DNA of 64,000 nucleotides from Gonatopus flavifemur (taxonomy: Eukaryota; Arthropoda; Insecta; Hymenoptera; Dryinidae): positions 21,098,001-21,162,000 of the forward strand of contig JAFFJZ010000002.1 in assembly GCA_018340375.1 (NCBI GenBank). The letters are read 5' to 3'. Positions 13,835-25,500 of this stretch are shown here, piece by piece. The notes under the pieces were generated by a model. It was not told where the DNA came from, ran no database searches, and was given only the letters and a program-made list of their open reading frames with translations. Position numbers and translations under genes: made by a program. How positions within the stretch are numbered: position 1 is the first letter of the stretch; every line of letters begins with the position of its first letter.

Positions 13835-14240
13835 TTGCTAATGATAGATGCAGTGTTAAGATTATGGTTCGTATCACGTTTAGGTTTTTGAAGAAAATTA
13901 TCTGATTAAGGTAACCGGCCCCATTAATGAACACCTTAGCCCCCATTAGCGAACCATCGTTTATTTATTATATCTTTCCTATGGCATATTATTCCGAATT
14001 TATTTACATAACAGCGGTTGATTTAGTATCCAGTCAGTCATGCTTGGATGAAATTAAAGCACTAAATGAAAAGTACTATGAATCAAAAACCAAAATGTTC
14101 ATTAAAGGGGTCGCGTTCATAAATGGGGTCATCTACCTTAATTGATTTTTTTTCTGAGGGAATAAAAAGCTTGGGAGGGAAAACGGAAAACGTGATACCA
14201 CCAATCAGAAATTGAACCATGGTTTTCAAATATCATATGA
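13835..14240. repeat. dispersed repeat interrupted by a TTAA MITE
   Basis: The segments tgttaagattatggttcgta and ggaaaacgtgataccaccaa recur at 63700-63850, where they are separated by only a short loop. The pairing of tatcacgtt with aacgtgata shows a palindromic element, here split by the insertion at 13910-14137. Confidence 0.6.
13910..14137. mobile_element. TTAA-flanked (piggyBac-like) MITE
   Basis: TTAA stands at 13906-13909 and 14138-14141. The tips ggtaaccggccccat and (reverse) ggtagatgaccccat pair. The related uninterrupted repeat at 63.7 kb shows this segment is an insertion. Confidence 0.65.
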
Positions 14241-14265
14241 ATTGTATATGGATTAAATGAAAGCC

Positions 14266-14948
14266 ACACGGAGAAAAATAAAGTCTTACAAATTAATACG
14301 TTCTCCTACTTCCTACTGAATTGGTAGGATAAGAGAAAATATCACTGTTATTGATATAGAAGTGTAGTAAAAATGTGTAATTTATGCAGAACCCTGCTAA
14401 ATTTTCCCAATAAAGAACGATACAAAACGATACATTTTTTCTATAGTTTTCAATGAGGTTTCTGAATACGGAATTTACGAAGTTATATATCGTTATTAAA
14501 CGATAGAAGTCTATCGTTCCTTATCGTTTTTTTATAAAAATTCAAAAGAATGTATGGGATTTTATAAGAAAAGTACCAATTATTTGGAAAAAAATAGTTA
14601 TGTGTTCCAGAATAAGCAGTACTCTTTCTATACGAATTTTTATAGAAAACGAATCTTTTGAATTTTTATAGAAAACGATAAGGAACGATAGAGTTCTATC
14701 GTTTAATAACAATATAACTTCGTCAATTCCGTATTCAGAAACCTCATTGAAAATTATAACAGAAATTTATCGTTTTGTATCGTTCTTGATGGGAACAATT
14801 TAGCAGGGAAGTTTGCATCCTCGTATTAAAGAATATTTTGTTGATCATTCATTTTTACTATAATGTCTATCAATAACAGTGATATTTTCTTATATTCTGC
14901 CAATTTGATAGAAATGTTGTAATTTTCAGAAATTTATTTTGCTCCCTG
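14266..14948. mobile_element. palindromic element interrupted by the 14392-14808 foldback
   Basis: Arms such as gaaaatatcactgttattga (about 14335) and tcaataacagtgatattttc (about 14870) pair across the inner element, as do ggagaaaaataaa and tttattttgctcc at the outer tips. Confidence 0.6.
14392..14808. mobile_element. CCC-GGG foldback MITE, AA target repeat
   Basis: A near-perfect palindrome. Ccctgctaaa at the left pairs with tttagcaggg at the right, and aacgatacaaaacgata, tctatcgttccttatcgttt and their complements follow. AA flanks both ends. No coding capacity. Confidence 0.8.
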
Positions 14949-14963
14949 CATACATGAGAAATA

Positions 14964-15503
14964 CAGAGGTGTGAAAATTATCAGAATGATTGTTATTTCC
15001 AAAATAACTCCAACTCTTGCCTCGGATTATGCATTTATCTGTGGACTACTATTTTGTTTGATTGTTGATATAATAGTTTTTCCATCCTTCCATTTCTGAG
15101 TTAATAACAATTATAACAATTTTTTTTTCCAATCTTTTTCTCACTCCAATGATCTCAAACTAGACAGTATGTGACGATAGATGCCCGCTGGGAATTGAGA
15201 ATAGTTAACAACAAATTCCGACCGGGATTTTTATTGGTGTCATCGTAACTCAACTATCATTCCTTGTCGTGTATATAAATTTTATACAATGAAACATCAG
15301 TTCTTAGTATCAAAATATTTTTGTACAAATGAGATTGTTATATATTAATCATGAAATATTCCTTCGTTCAAAAATGGAGGGCTTAAGAACTATTTATATC
15401 AAGAAATAAAACCAGTTCTCCATAAATGATTGCAGCATTCCCTTAGAGGAAAGTTGGAACAGTTTTGGAAATCACAATTATTCTAATAATTTTCACACCT
15501 CTG
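14964..15503. mobile_element. Tc1/mariner-type non-autonomous element, TA target repeat
   Basis: The terminal repeat cagaggtgtgaaaattat at 14964 is mirrored at 15503, with TA on both outer sides. It resembles Tc1-like termini. No transposase frame remains inside. Confidence 0.75.
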
Positions 15504-17274
15504 TATATGATTTCGTAAATACACGAATTCTTTTTGAGACTCGAATAATTTTCAGAATTCTAAAAGAATACGGGAGAAGTGCTTTTCCAGAATTTATCAA
15601 TAATCCTCGTGTCTTATTTGACGCTTCCATTTTCATTGGGGGACACTACACCGGCAGAAGTGCTATCTTACCATCTTCTATTTTTATTAGCGAATCAGAA
15701 ACATTAAAATATTTTGACTACTAATATTAATTAGTTCCAGCAATTATTGCTATGAATATGAACATGATATAATAATGGGAAGTGATTAGTAGTGTAAATC
15801 TTATGAAATCCCCGAAGAATTGAAGTTTGAGATCACTCGGTGTACATAAAATTCTTTTCAAAATGACACGTGTGATGATGAATAAAATTCGAATACCACG
15901 TACAGCAAATAACGTGCATGAGAGCTCTGGAAATAAGATTCGATCATAGTTATCGCAGTCACAATTGAATAACCCCAATCAAATATTTGATGAATTGACT
16001 CCATCGTTTGGTAATCATACTAATTGCATGTTTGATGGTTGTTATGAATTTAATATATAATCGAATATTCAATTCTTTTGATACCTCATGTGTATTAGAG
16101 GATATTTGATTCATCATAATATTTCATTGTGCACACGATAACTACTATTGTTCATTTCTTTTTTTAGTTTGCAGAAGTGATTCAATAGTTCTCCAGAACT
16201 TGTCAAAACATTAAAAACGTGGCTCGTATTCAACTGTTGTGTCATATATGAAATTCAGCGATTACCAGACAACTCCAAACCGTTGCTCAGTTCTATACGG
16301 AGAACTCGAAGCATCAAAATGCATGCGAGTGAAGTTTCAATTTATTGAATCGCTGTTTGAAGATTTTTATGAAATTCTACTGTGGAAAAATTGTTTCTAC
16401 CCTCGCTTCAAGGTTCAAGATTTAGGTAATAATTTTCTAAAAATACGAAATCGAGTTTTATATATCAATCGAAAGTTTTTGAAAAGTCAACGTCGTCGAT
16501 GAGTCGTTTGTTTGTCGTTCCAAATTTTCAATCATCGAGTTTCGCATCTTCATTCTCAATACGAAACATTATCCCTACTGGGATTTTTTTAGAAAATCTG
16601 AGAATATTTCTTAAATTCGTGAAAAAAGAAATGAAACGGTTCACATTTCTGTTGCATATATTACTTGAGAAAGAATGAAAAATTAACAATACTTAACAAA
16701 CAAAAGGAAGAAGTATGAATTTTCCAAAAGTGAGGAACAGAATTTCTGAATTTTATTATGCACTTTTGAAAACCTTCGAAAAGTTGAGATTTTTTTCTAT
16801 TGTTTGTAAGTCTAAGTAACTATCGATGATCTTCCAGTCCTTTTCAATTGGCGTTTCAATGAGTCACCGATGATGGCCCTGCAATGCCGGTAAAGAGCCG
16901 TCGCTGGCCCTTTGGAACGCCAGCAGTCGTATGTGCTGGGGTATATATTTCAGATCTTCCTTAGGCAATCGAAAATTCAAGACATTCGAAAGACCTTTGT
17001 GGTTTTGTTTTGGAATAATTTTGCAGATAATTAATAATACCAAGAAAATATATTCTTGAATATTTTTAAGAATATATATTCTTGAATGCAGCTAAATACG
17101 ATGTGGGGCCAAAAGAAATTTTCTTGAATCAAGAAAATATTTTCTCAATTCAAGAAATCTATGCTTGGTTGCAGAAAAATTTTCTTGGATTAAGACAAAA
17201 TATTTTTAGAGAACTGAATTTCTTGGAACAAGAAAATATATTGTTAACAATAGTAATTATTTATCTCTGTGTGC
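15504..17274. other. non-coding, no gene recognised
   Basis: No convincing exon. A short GC-richer patch at 16855-16945 has small stem possibilities. 17040-17240 contains repeated ttcttgaa/caagaa arms (inverted pentamers), probably a decayed MITE. Confidence 0.4.
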
Positions 17275-17528
17275 ACTGAGAGAAAGGGTCTATTCAAATA
17301 TTTTACAGCTAGGAAATTTAGTAACTGTAAATAAAAATTGAGTTGTGGTAGCTAAATTTTATTTGTCACAACTATATTTTTTATTCCCATTGAATGAACG
17401 ATTCTATTCATATTTCAGACAGCTAGCCTTTTATATATTTACCCCAACTAGAGTCTAGCTAGTGTGAATAAAAATCTAGCTGCGGCAACTAACATTTACT
17501 TGTCCCAACTAGGTATCTTTCTCTCAGG
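17275..17528. mobile_element. palindromic MITE, CACTGAGAGAAAG ends
   Basis: Cactgagagaaag at 17275 pairs with ctttctctcaggg ending at 17528. Internal agctagg/ctagctg arms repeat. The tip class is that of 2854-3105. Confidence 0.6.
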
Positions 17529-17634
17529 GTAAATATATTTTGCACGTCTTGTTACATATATTGGAAAATTATCTCAATTTTATCTTATAGAACAATCGCC
17601 ACATGTTTTTCACACATCCTGGATGAAAAATCTA

Positions 17635-17929
17635 CACTGAGGACCCAATTTCTTAGATTCAAAGAAGATTTCTTTGCCCTCATTCTGATAAATCTTGTTT
17701 TCAATGAAAAAATTAATTATTCATTGAAATGGAAACATTTTCCATTGAATTGAAATGATATTCTTTGAATTTAAGAAAGAATATATCTTTGTTTCAATTT
17801 GAAAATTCTTGGTTTTAGTTTGATGAAACTTTTCTCCATTGAACTGAATTTTTATCCATTGAAAAAAAGATTTATTAGAATGAGGGCAAAGAAAATTTTC
17901 TTTTAATCTAAGAAATTGGGTTCTCAGTG
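17635..17929. mobile_element. TA-flanked palindromic MITE, CACTGAGGACCC ends, copy 1
   Basis: Cactgaggacccaatttctt pairs with aagaaattgggttctcagtg. TA is present at 17633-17634 and 17930-17931. It shares its arms, including caaagaaaattttctt and gagggcaaag, with 32953-33244. Confidence 0.8.
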
Positions 17930-18593
17930 TATATTTTTCGAAATACTCTATGAGAGGTTTCCCAAATTACTTATAGAATATCTTTAGAGCCCCCAGAAGC
18001 CCATAAAGTAACGCATATGGATAAAGTGCTGCTTCATCCATATATTATTATTACATAGATAAACTGTACGCTATAAAAATTGTAGCTCGAATTGACTACG
18101 TTTAATTTGAAAATTCATTGAAATTCAGCTTTTTCCATTGTTTTTTCTGCTTACTTTATATTACAAATAGGCTTTTTTTGACTGCGTCTTGAATTCAGTT
18201 TTGGTACAATCTGAATCCAAAACTTTATTTCTACAGTGTAGGTGTATACTCCAAATTTAGAACAACGATCGCGGGGATACTAACAATGCTCTCGATTGAT
18301 GAAGTGAGCAAATTTTCAACAATATTAATCATTTTTATGCACCGACCTCAGTTCCAAAGTTGCACGAGTTTTCCGATAAATGTTCCAATCAATGCTGTGG
18401 AGTTCCCAGTAATGATACATCAACGTTATGTATCACAAACGAAATCGATCTCCTGAAATAAAGCGTGTAATTCAGAAGCGTTTATATTTTCAGTATTGTT
18501 AACGTTAAAGTATCGATTTGTTTCAATAAACGGTTCCTACTACAAAAATATCAAATTTCGACCAAGAGCGAACTATATATAACTTTGAATGAA
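17930..18593. other. no gene or clear element seen
   Basis: AT-rich sequence without recognised motifs. Confidence 0.4.
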
Positions 18594-19308
18594 CCCTGGT
18601 AAAAAAGCCAGATGGGAACCTGGCTCAAACCCAGATGAAATCTCCGGATGTATCCGGGTGCTTATACGTTTTTTGCGGTGATTCTTCATCCGGGCCCTAT
18701 CCGGATTTCAATACTGAATATTTTTCGAAATCCCACACGAAATTCGGATAGAATTCATTCGTCTCCTTGTTCGGGTTTTATTTGAGATTTCAAAAAATAT
18801 CTTGTCCCAAAATCCGGGTAGGTTTCGGATCGAATCGGATAAAGAATCACCGTAAAACCCATATACACACCCGGATGGAATCCGGGAAATTTCATCCGGT
18901 TTCCCGTAGAGCACAACCACCGATTCTCCACCCAGGACTTCGGTGGACTGGAGGTTGAGAATCAGTGGAGAAATGAGAGCCGGAGAAATAAGGGAGAGTC
19001 TCCGTTGAGGCAACGGAGAGGCGACGTGGATTTGTCCGCCCCCTTTATTTTCAATAAAATTTATGTTCGTGGATTCACTCATCGAAATTTGGTTGTGTAA
19101 ATCGACAGATATGAATTTTATTGAAAATAAAGGGGGCGAACAAATCCACGTCGCCTCTCCGTTGCCTCAACGGAGACTCTCACCTATTTCTCCCTTATTT
19201 CCACGGCTCTCATTTCTCCACTGATTCTCCACCTCCTGTCCACCGAAGTCCTGGGTGGAGAATCGGTGGTTGTACTGTACGGGTTCCTATCCAGTTTTTT
19301 GACCAGAG
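18594..19308. mobile_element. CCCTGGT-ended element carrying the 18903-19283 foldback
   Basis: Ccctggtaaaaaagccagat at 18594 is mirrored by tccagttttttgaccagag ending at 19308, with AA outside both. Many atccgg/ccggat copies lie inside. The foldback at 18903-19283 sits between tt and tt in the right part. Confidence 0.6.
18903..19283. mobile_element. CCC-GGG foldback MITE family B, copy 1, TT target repeat
   Basis: The long palindrome has the left arm cccgtagagcacaaccaccg and the right arm cggtggttgtactgtacggg, plus gagtctccgttgaggcaacg and its complement. A second copy lies at 29079-29470. TT flanks both sides. Open frames crossing it on both strands mirror each other and are not genes. Confidence 0.85.
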
Positions 19309-19565
19309 AATCCGTTCAATACATCTCCAGAGGGAACAACAAATTCACCATATTCAACATGATTTCGGCATTTTTCAGATCTCATTCTCCTGCGCATCAT
19401 CATACATTTTGAATAGATAATCTTTGTACAACCTTCAATTCAATCACCATACGAGTTTACTTGATAACACTCAAATTGTAGATTTACAGTGTGACGTAAC
19501 AAATAAAAGTTTTTATTCATTTCTGGGAAAAGTGTTGACGCCAAAGTGAAGCGTTGAATTGTAAC

Positions 19566-19585
19566 ATGACTTTCTTAATACTTCT
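19566..19585 (+). CDS. M13 gene exon 1 (20 nt of coding: start of signal peptide)
   Basis: ATG at 19566 with A at -3 encodes MTFLIL plus two bases, then donor ct|gtgagt. Joined to exon 2 over a 78-nt intron it gives a continuous hydrophobic leader. Without it the next exon would start in the middle of the leader and lack a proper signal peptide. Confidence 0.75.
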
Positions 19586-22500
19586 GTGAGTAATCATTTT
19601 TAATATTAAATTCGTATTATTGAAATTATATTTCATATAATCATGACGTTTTTCCTAATTCAGAACGTTATGGATGGGAATCGTGGATCATTCAATCGGT
19701 TTGAATATTTCCAACCCCTATGATCATCTCGTATATTTCAATTATTCATTAGTAAACAATGCAGTAAGTCCATATGAAGTGATTGACGAACAATTTGTTG
19801 ATCTTGATCATAATCCTGAATACGTCAAGTTTCAAGGGAAAAATCAATCGAATAATTCAGACTCAAGGAACCAGGAAAAATGGAATTATGATATCGATAA
19901 TGAGTCAGGAATTCATCACTTGGATGACTCGGATGAGTTGAACCATACAAATATAGCGACCGATATAAACTCGCATTCCGTGGGAATTACTTATGAATTG
20001 GTTAATCATTCGGACATAGATCATGTCCAATACTTTTCAGCGTTCGAAGACCACACAATTCATCCTGATAGCCTGAATCACTCAGATCCAGTCATGATCG
20101 AGCCATTAATATACCCTGATAATATGCGTGACTTGAATTCAATGACCAAGTCAGATAAAGTTGATAATGAGTCCTTAACGATGAATCAATCGAATCAATC
20201 AGATTCAATCGACAACGAGCAATCAGTTTGTGGATCTGCAGAATGCAAAGCAATGGGTAAATTTATTTGAACTCCGCTCTTTCATTTATTCTTTCAATTT
20301 CATTCTTCCTCACAATGTATGCCAAAACAACATCTCAGTCCTAGCGGAATTCTTGAAGAATGCATAAAGACCACAATCAGTTCTATAAGAAATGTTTATG
20401 AGTTCTTCTGGGACTGGAGTGCTGTGTGGGTGAGATCGCTGCATCATTGTTCAAGATTTTCAATATGGCAATATGGTAGCAATATTTATGGATGGTCTGG
20501 AGCTACACTGGTAAAAATATAATGTAAGAGCGCAAAAGAGGGTACACTAAAAAATGCGTGAGTTTCCGCTTGGTGTACATTTGCTTTCAATTTTTATGAC
20601 ACTTCCCCAGGTAGCACACGCACGTTCTGAGAATATACGTTGAGGATATTTGAATATTCTATGGAGATTCTTATTACGTGCGAATATATTTTGCGCACAT
20701 TCTCGGAATATTTGAATGAGACTGTTTCAAATATTCTCAGAATATATTGCCACGAATATTGTGGGAATATTAGAAAATTCCCGTCGATATAAACTTCTAC
20801 ATGTCACCGAAAACTACTTCACAATCAATTTTTTTGATCATTGAACATCGAGAATTGTTAGTAATATTATGGGTCCACATGGATGATGAGATACTTCCCT
20901 AACAGCAAAATGCTGAACAAATGTGCAGCAAATTGTTGAAAACGTACAACAACAGTTGGAAGCAATTTGCAGGGACGTTGCGTCGCCAAATGCGCAACAA
21001 TATGCTGTAAATCTAGGATTTTAGCTTGAGTTGCTATCGTGTTGCTGGGAAGTTGCTTGGTTTCATGAAACTCTCAATCATATGCGTAGCAAATCTCCAG
21101 CAACTTTACGAAAACTCAACATAGACAACATAAGAGCAACGATTGCACAGCGACTTTTGTTGTATGGGATTGTACGAACGTTCCTAGAATATTCGAAACA
21201 GTCCAATTCAAATGTTTTAAGAATCTTCTATGAATATTCACGAATCTTCTACGCTTTTTGTGAGAATATTCGATCGAGTACATTTTACGGACGTTGTGAG
21301 AATATTCTCAGAATATTCTGTGTTACATGGGCGTGGCATCAACAAAACAAAACAGGGCGAACAAAACGAATCTTAAGTGAATTCTTTTCACATGGAATAC
21401 TTTTCACTCTGCTAGAAATGTCGGAAAGATTTGGAAGGAAGTGGGACAAAAGTCATCACGAAACGGAAAGGAATGGATGTTTTCGGTCCCGGTGTCTTTC
21501 CGAACATTTCCGGAATTTTTAACAGCGGGCTGATGGAATAACATGATTCATTATCATCTCTTTTGGACATCACCATATTCTCTCACAGTGTATAATTGTA
21601 TAACATATTAATTCTCTATCCTTATATTTGACGAGAAGCTGAGGTAATTAAAGGGAACATGAATACATCAGCCGATCCTTGCGATGATTTTTATGAATAT
21701 GCATGTGGCAATTGGGAAATCAGCAATCCCCTTCCAGCAGGAGTATCGTCCTGGGATTCATGGGCCATTATGGAAAAAGTACAGAATGAACGAATCTTAG
21801 GTTTGTAATTCTTTTATGCATTTCGATAATATAACTGTGATATTATTATAATTTGATGTATTATTATTTAAAAATCATGCTGAAATGAAATACGAGAATA
21901 ATGTGTATTCCTAAACAGAGATTTTGAACGCTGGATCGCAACCCAATGATATTTTGTCCGTAAGATTGGCGAGGAGGTATTATGCATCTTGCATCGATAT
22001 AGGTGAGTGACAATTTAGATACTTGATGCAAAAAGATTCCATCTAAGTAGGAAATACCGCTACCGCCCTGAGAGAACATGAAGCTCCAAGGAAGCTGGAA
22101 GGAAAGAATAAACCATTATTGAACGTATATTAACTCAAAATCAATCCAAAATTGACATACAATGTCAGAAATATTTGGAAGATTTTTCAATTACTTACAT
22201 GAAATCAGACTTAATGTACAAAAACATGAAAAGACTATAGATTATGGTATAGTTTACATTCAATTTACTGTAAGACGTGTGTGAAACTGAATTCATGCAC
22301 GTACTTGAAAAAAACTTCCAGCAAAAACATTAAAATTAATGCGAAAATTTCCAACAGTATAAGATGATTCTGTTCTGTTGGGGCAACAACTGGTTCTAGC
22401 TTACAAAACCTTGGGTTGTCAATCGTGCACTGTCAAAAATAATCGGAAGATTCCGATCATGCGATAGGGAATCAATTTCCGCTATGAATGTATGTGAAAT

Positions 22501-25500
22501 TTCCTATAAATTTGACTAAAAATTCCAAACTTTTGGGGATTTTTACTATCATTTTCCAGTAAATTTCTGGTAAAGTAAGGAAAATTCCCAACGCATACGT
22601 GTGTTCATTACTTCCGAAGATTTATGTGAAGTTTCCCATAGAAATTGTTTACAGGGTGGCCAATCTAAGACATAGTTGAGCCAAGGTCAGGACCGAGTTG
22701 GTTCTATTTGTTGACTCTTCTCTGAGCTGTCCCTGGTTGAAGGAAATCGCTTTGCAGAAATTCAAACCAAATGTGAACTGTAAAAAAATACTTTCAACAC
22801 AGCCAAAGAAAGTTTGGCAGTTTTTTACACAAACTCTGTTCGGAAATTATCGTAAAAAAGTTTGATGATTTCACGGAGATTTTCTAAACTTCCCAAACTT
22901 TTGTTCGTCAATCCACAAAGAAAGTTCAAAAATTATTTTTCCAAAACAAGGTTGTGAATTCGCAAGCATTTCTGTTTGGAATTCAACAAGTTTTTTTTAC
23001 AGCGTACACTTGGACTCATTTCGCGCATTTTGAGTATAGAAACGAAGCTTCCTCGAGCAAACTAACGCTATACTTTCACTAGGATTATTCGAGAAATATC
23101 TTTGATAATAATTCCCTGGTAGAAATTATGATTGGGAATTAGATGGGCCTCCGCTAGTTTTCCCAGATGTTAGGTTGGTTCCTAGCTAGTTTTGTAACGC
23201 CCTTCTCAGCCTGTGCCCATCCAGATGTCCCAGGGAATTGCTAGAATGTTGTTCAAATGGGTAATTAGAAATGTGAGATAGGTAAAAATGTATTTTCACA
23301 TGTAATCTTCAGTCAAGAACGTTGCTTTTGAATTTATTTCCATAAAATAATCCCGAGTGACAAATTGAAACGTTGAGGCTTCCTGTTATTCTTCTGACCG
23401 TGTTGACGGACTATCAATGTTACTGTACGATCAGTTGACGCATCAAAAATCTACATAAACCAACTAAATGTTTGGGCACTAAAGTCAAATTGGCTGAAAT
23501 TTGTTATCCAGTTGCCCCCACATGGGTCCCATCTAGTACGTGAATGGTAAATTTCTACCAGGGAGTAGAACCTTAATCTGCATATGAAATGATAAAACTT
23601 CCTTCCTAAATGTTTTCTTTTTGTTTTTTCATCATTCAAGATGGGATGGAGAAAGCAGGTCTAGCACCGATAGTTTCCATTCAGTCTAGAATCGGCGGCT
23701 GGCCACTGATAATGGAGGAAATAGAATGGAATCGTAATAAATATACGTGGCAAAAGGTAGAACAGTATTACACCGATCTCTATGGACGTAACATATTCCA
23801 TTGGATTGATATCCAACCGGATGACAATAAGTTCTACACTTATATTTTAATGGTATAATTTTGATTTCATAATTCTTTACAATTTTTTTCATAGAAAAAA
23901 GAAATTCATAATTTATGTTCCAAAATATTTCAAGTTGCTGCCTCCTAAGTTCCCTCCCGGTACCATGAAATTACATTTTTGTGATCAAGGAGGTGCCACG
24001 GATGCTCAAAATTCGACCGTTGGAAGGTAAAACCCTACTTGAAGCTGTCAAACACTGTTCTACTGTTCTTATCGTTTTCCTTGGGATTTGGTTAATCTTC
24101 AGCTGTGAGGGTTCAATGATTACTCATCAACGCCTCTTAAGGGGGGAGGTACAATTAGGAAGTGGAAAAAATAAGCATTTTCCAGAGATTTTTTTCACCA
24201 AGAAGTTTTTATTCGAACTGAAACTGGATTTGGCATGATTTTTATGACATATCTGAGGAACAAAAAAGTATTTTTAGCGAACTTATATACACCCAAAAAA
24301 AGAGTAATCTGGAAACGAAGATGGAGACAAAAAAGATATTCCACTTTTGTTTTCTTCTTTAATTGAGAATATATGCTCCTATAGGATTGAGAGTATTTTG
24401 AACAAATGAAAATTCTTTCGCCACAAAGATTAATCCTCTCAAATGCAGTGAAATACTTTTGATACGATATATTAGATGAGAAGTTGCATCAAAATGAGAG
24501 GGATTAATGGTTGAGAACTTTTTAAAATGTTCCCCCCCCCCGCAAATCTGTAACATGCTTTTTTGAGAAAAACGCGTTCAAAATCCTGATACAGAAGAAG
24601 TTCTCCTGGTCGATCGTTTGAATATACCCCTGCGCGCTCCGAAAGGTGTTTTTGAAAAACTTCGGAAAAACATAGAAGGAATTCGAATTCCACCATCGTA
24701 TTCTACGGGAAATTGTCTATCTTATTGGGCCAACAAAAAACCCACGGATCTCTTTGACCTTCTAATTGTATCTCCCTCCTTTTAAGATGCATACATCACA
24801 GAATGTTCTAGCTATATCTCAGGATATTGCTGCAATGTTACAATGCCTCAACAATGTCATAGCCATATTCTGAGACATTTTGAAGACGTTCGCGCTGTAT
24901 GGGATCCCATTATTTCTGACTCCACCCTTAATTCAGTAGGGAAATAGCGGATAAGCACGTTTTCCTACACGAGAATTTAGAAATTCAGGAATTCACAGTC
25001 GACTGGACATTGATTGAAGATCCGGGAATTCGTGATATCAATTTTGATTGCTAATACTTTTTCCAGCACATTTACGGCAGACAAAGATGAATGGACTTGC
25101 AACATGGATAAATATTCACAGTTGATACTTCAAATTGCAAGTGCAATGGCCAAAGAGAGAGACTCTAACGTTTCGGAAGAAGAAATGCTTTTAAGCATTC
25201 AGGATATGGTGAAATTCCAAAAAAAATTGAATCTTGTAAATATCAATTTTTTTCTTCATCACACATATTTATTATTGATTCATGAATTATTTGGAAACAT
25301 AATGCGAGAAGATTACAAGTTGAAACTACTCTCTGAATTGGAAAGAGTGAGATTTCCGTTAGAATGAAAAAAATAGGTTCCTTTCTGGTCGCCTGAAGAG
25401 TGAATTCTCACTTCGAAAGAGTGGAATTTCACTCTTCAAGCAGCCAAAAGGAAACCTATCCTTTCGTTTGAGTGGAATTCTCCCTCTTCCGTACTTAGAG

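Noticed and set aside
16239..16502. 87-codon plus-strand frame
   Set aside because: No splice sites, family motif or composition change; looks like a chance frame.
18708..19420. Overlapping 100- to 124-codon open frames on both strands
   Set aside because: They run through the GC-rich arms of foldback family B and mirror each other.
24600..24660. VDRLNIPLR segment as the missing M13 DQ-loop exon
   Set aside because: All nearby acceptors put it in the wrong frame relative to exon 5, and its length class does not restore the phase of exon 7.
25014..25367. 117-codon frame as a small gene
   Set aside because: It contains M13 exon 7 and simply reads through the flanking intron; splice sites at 25067 and 25235 fit the gene.
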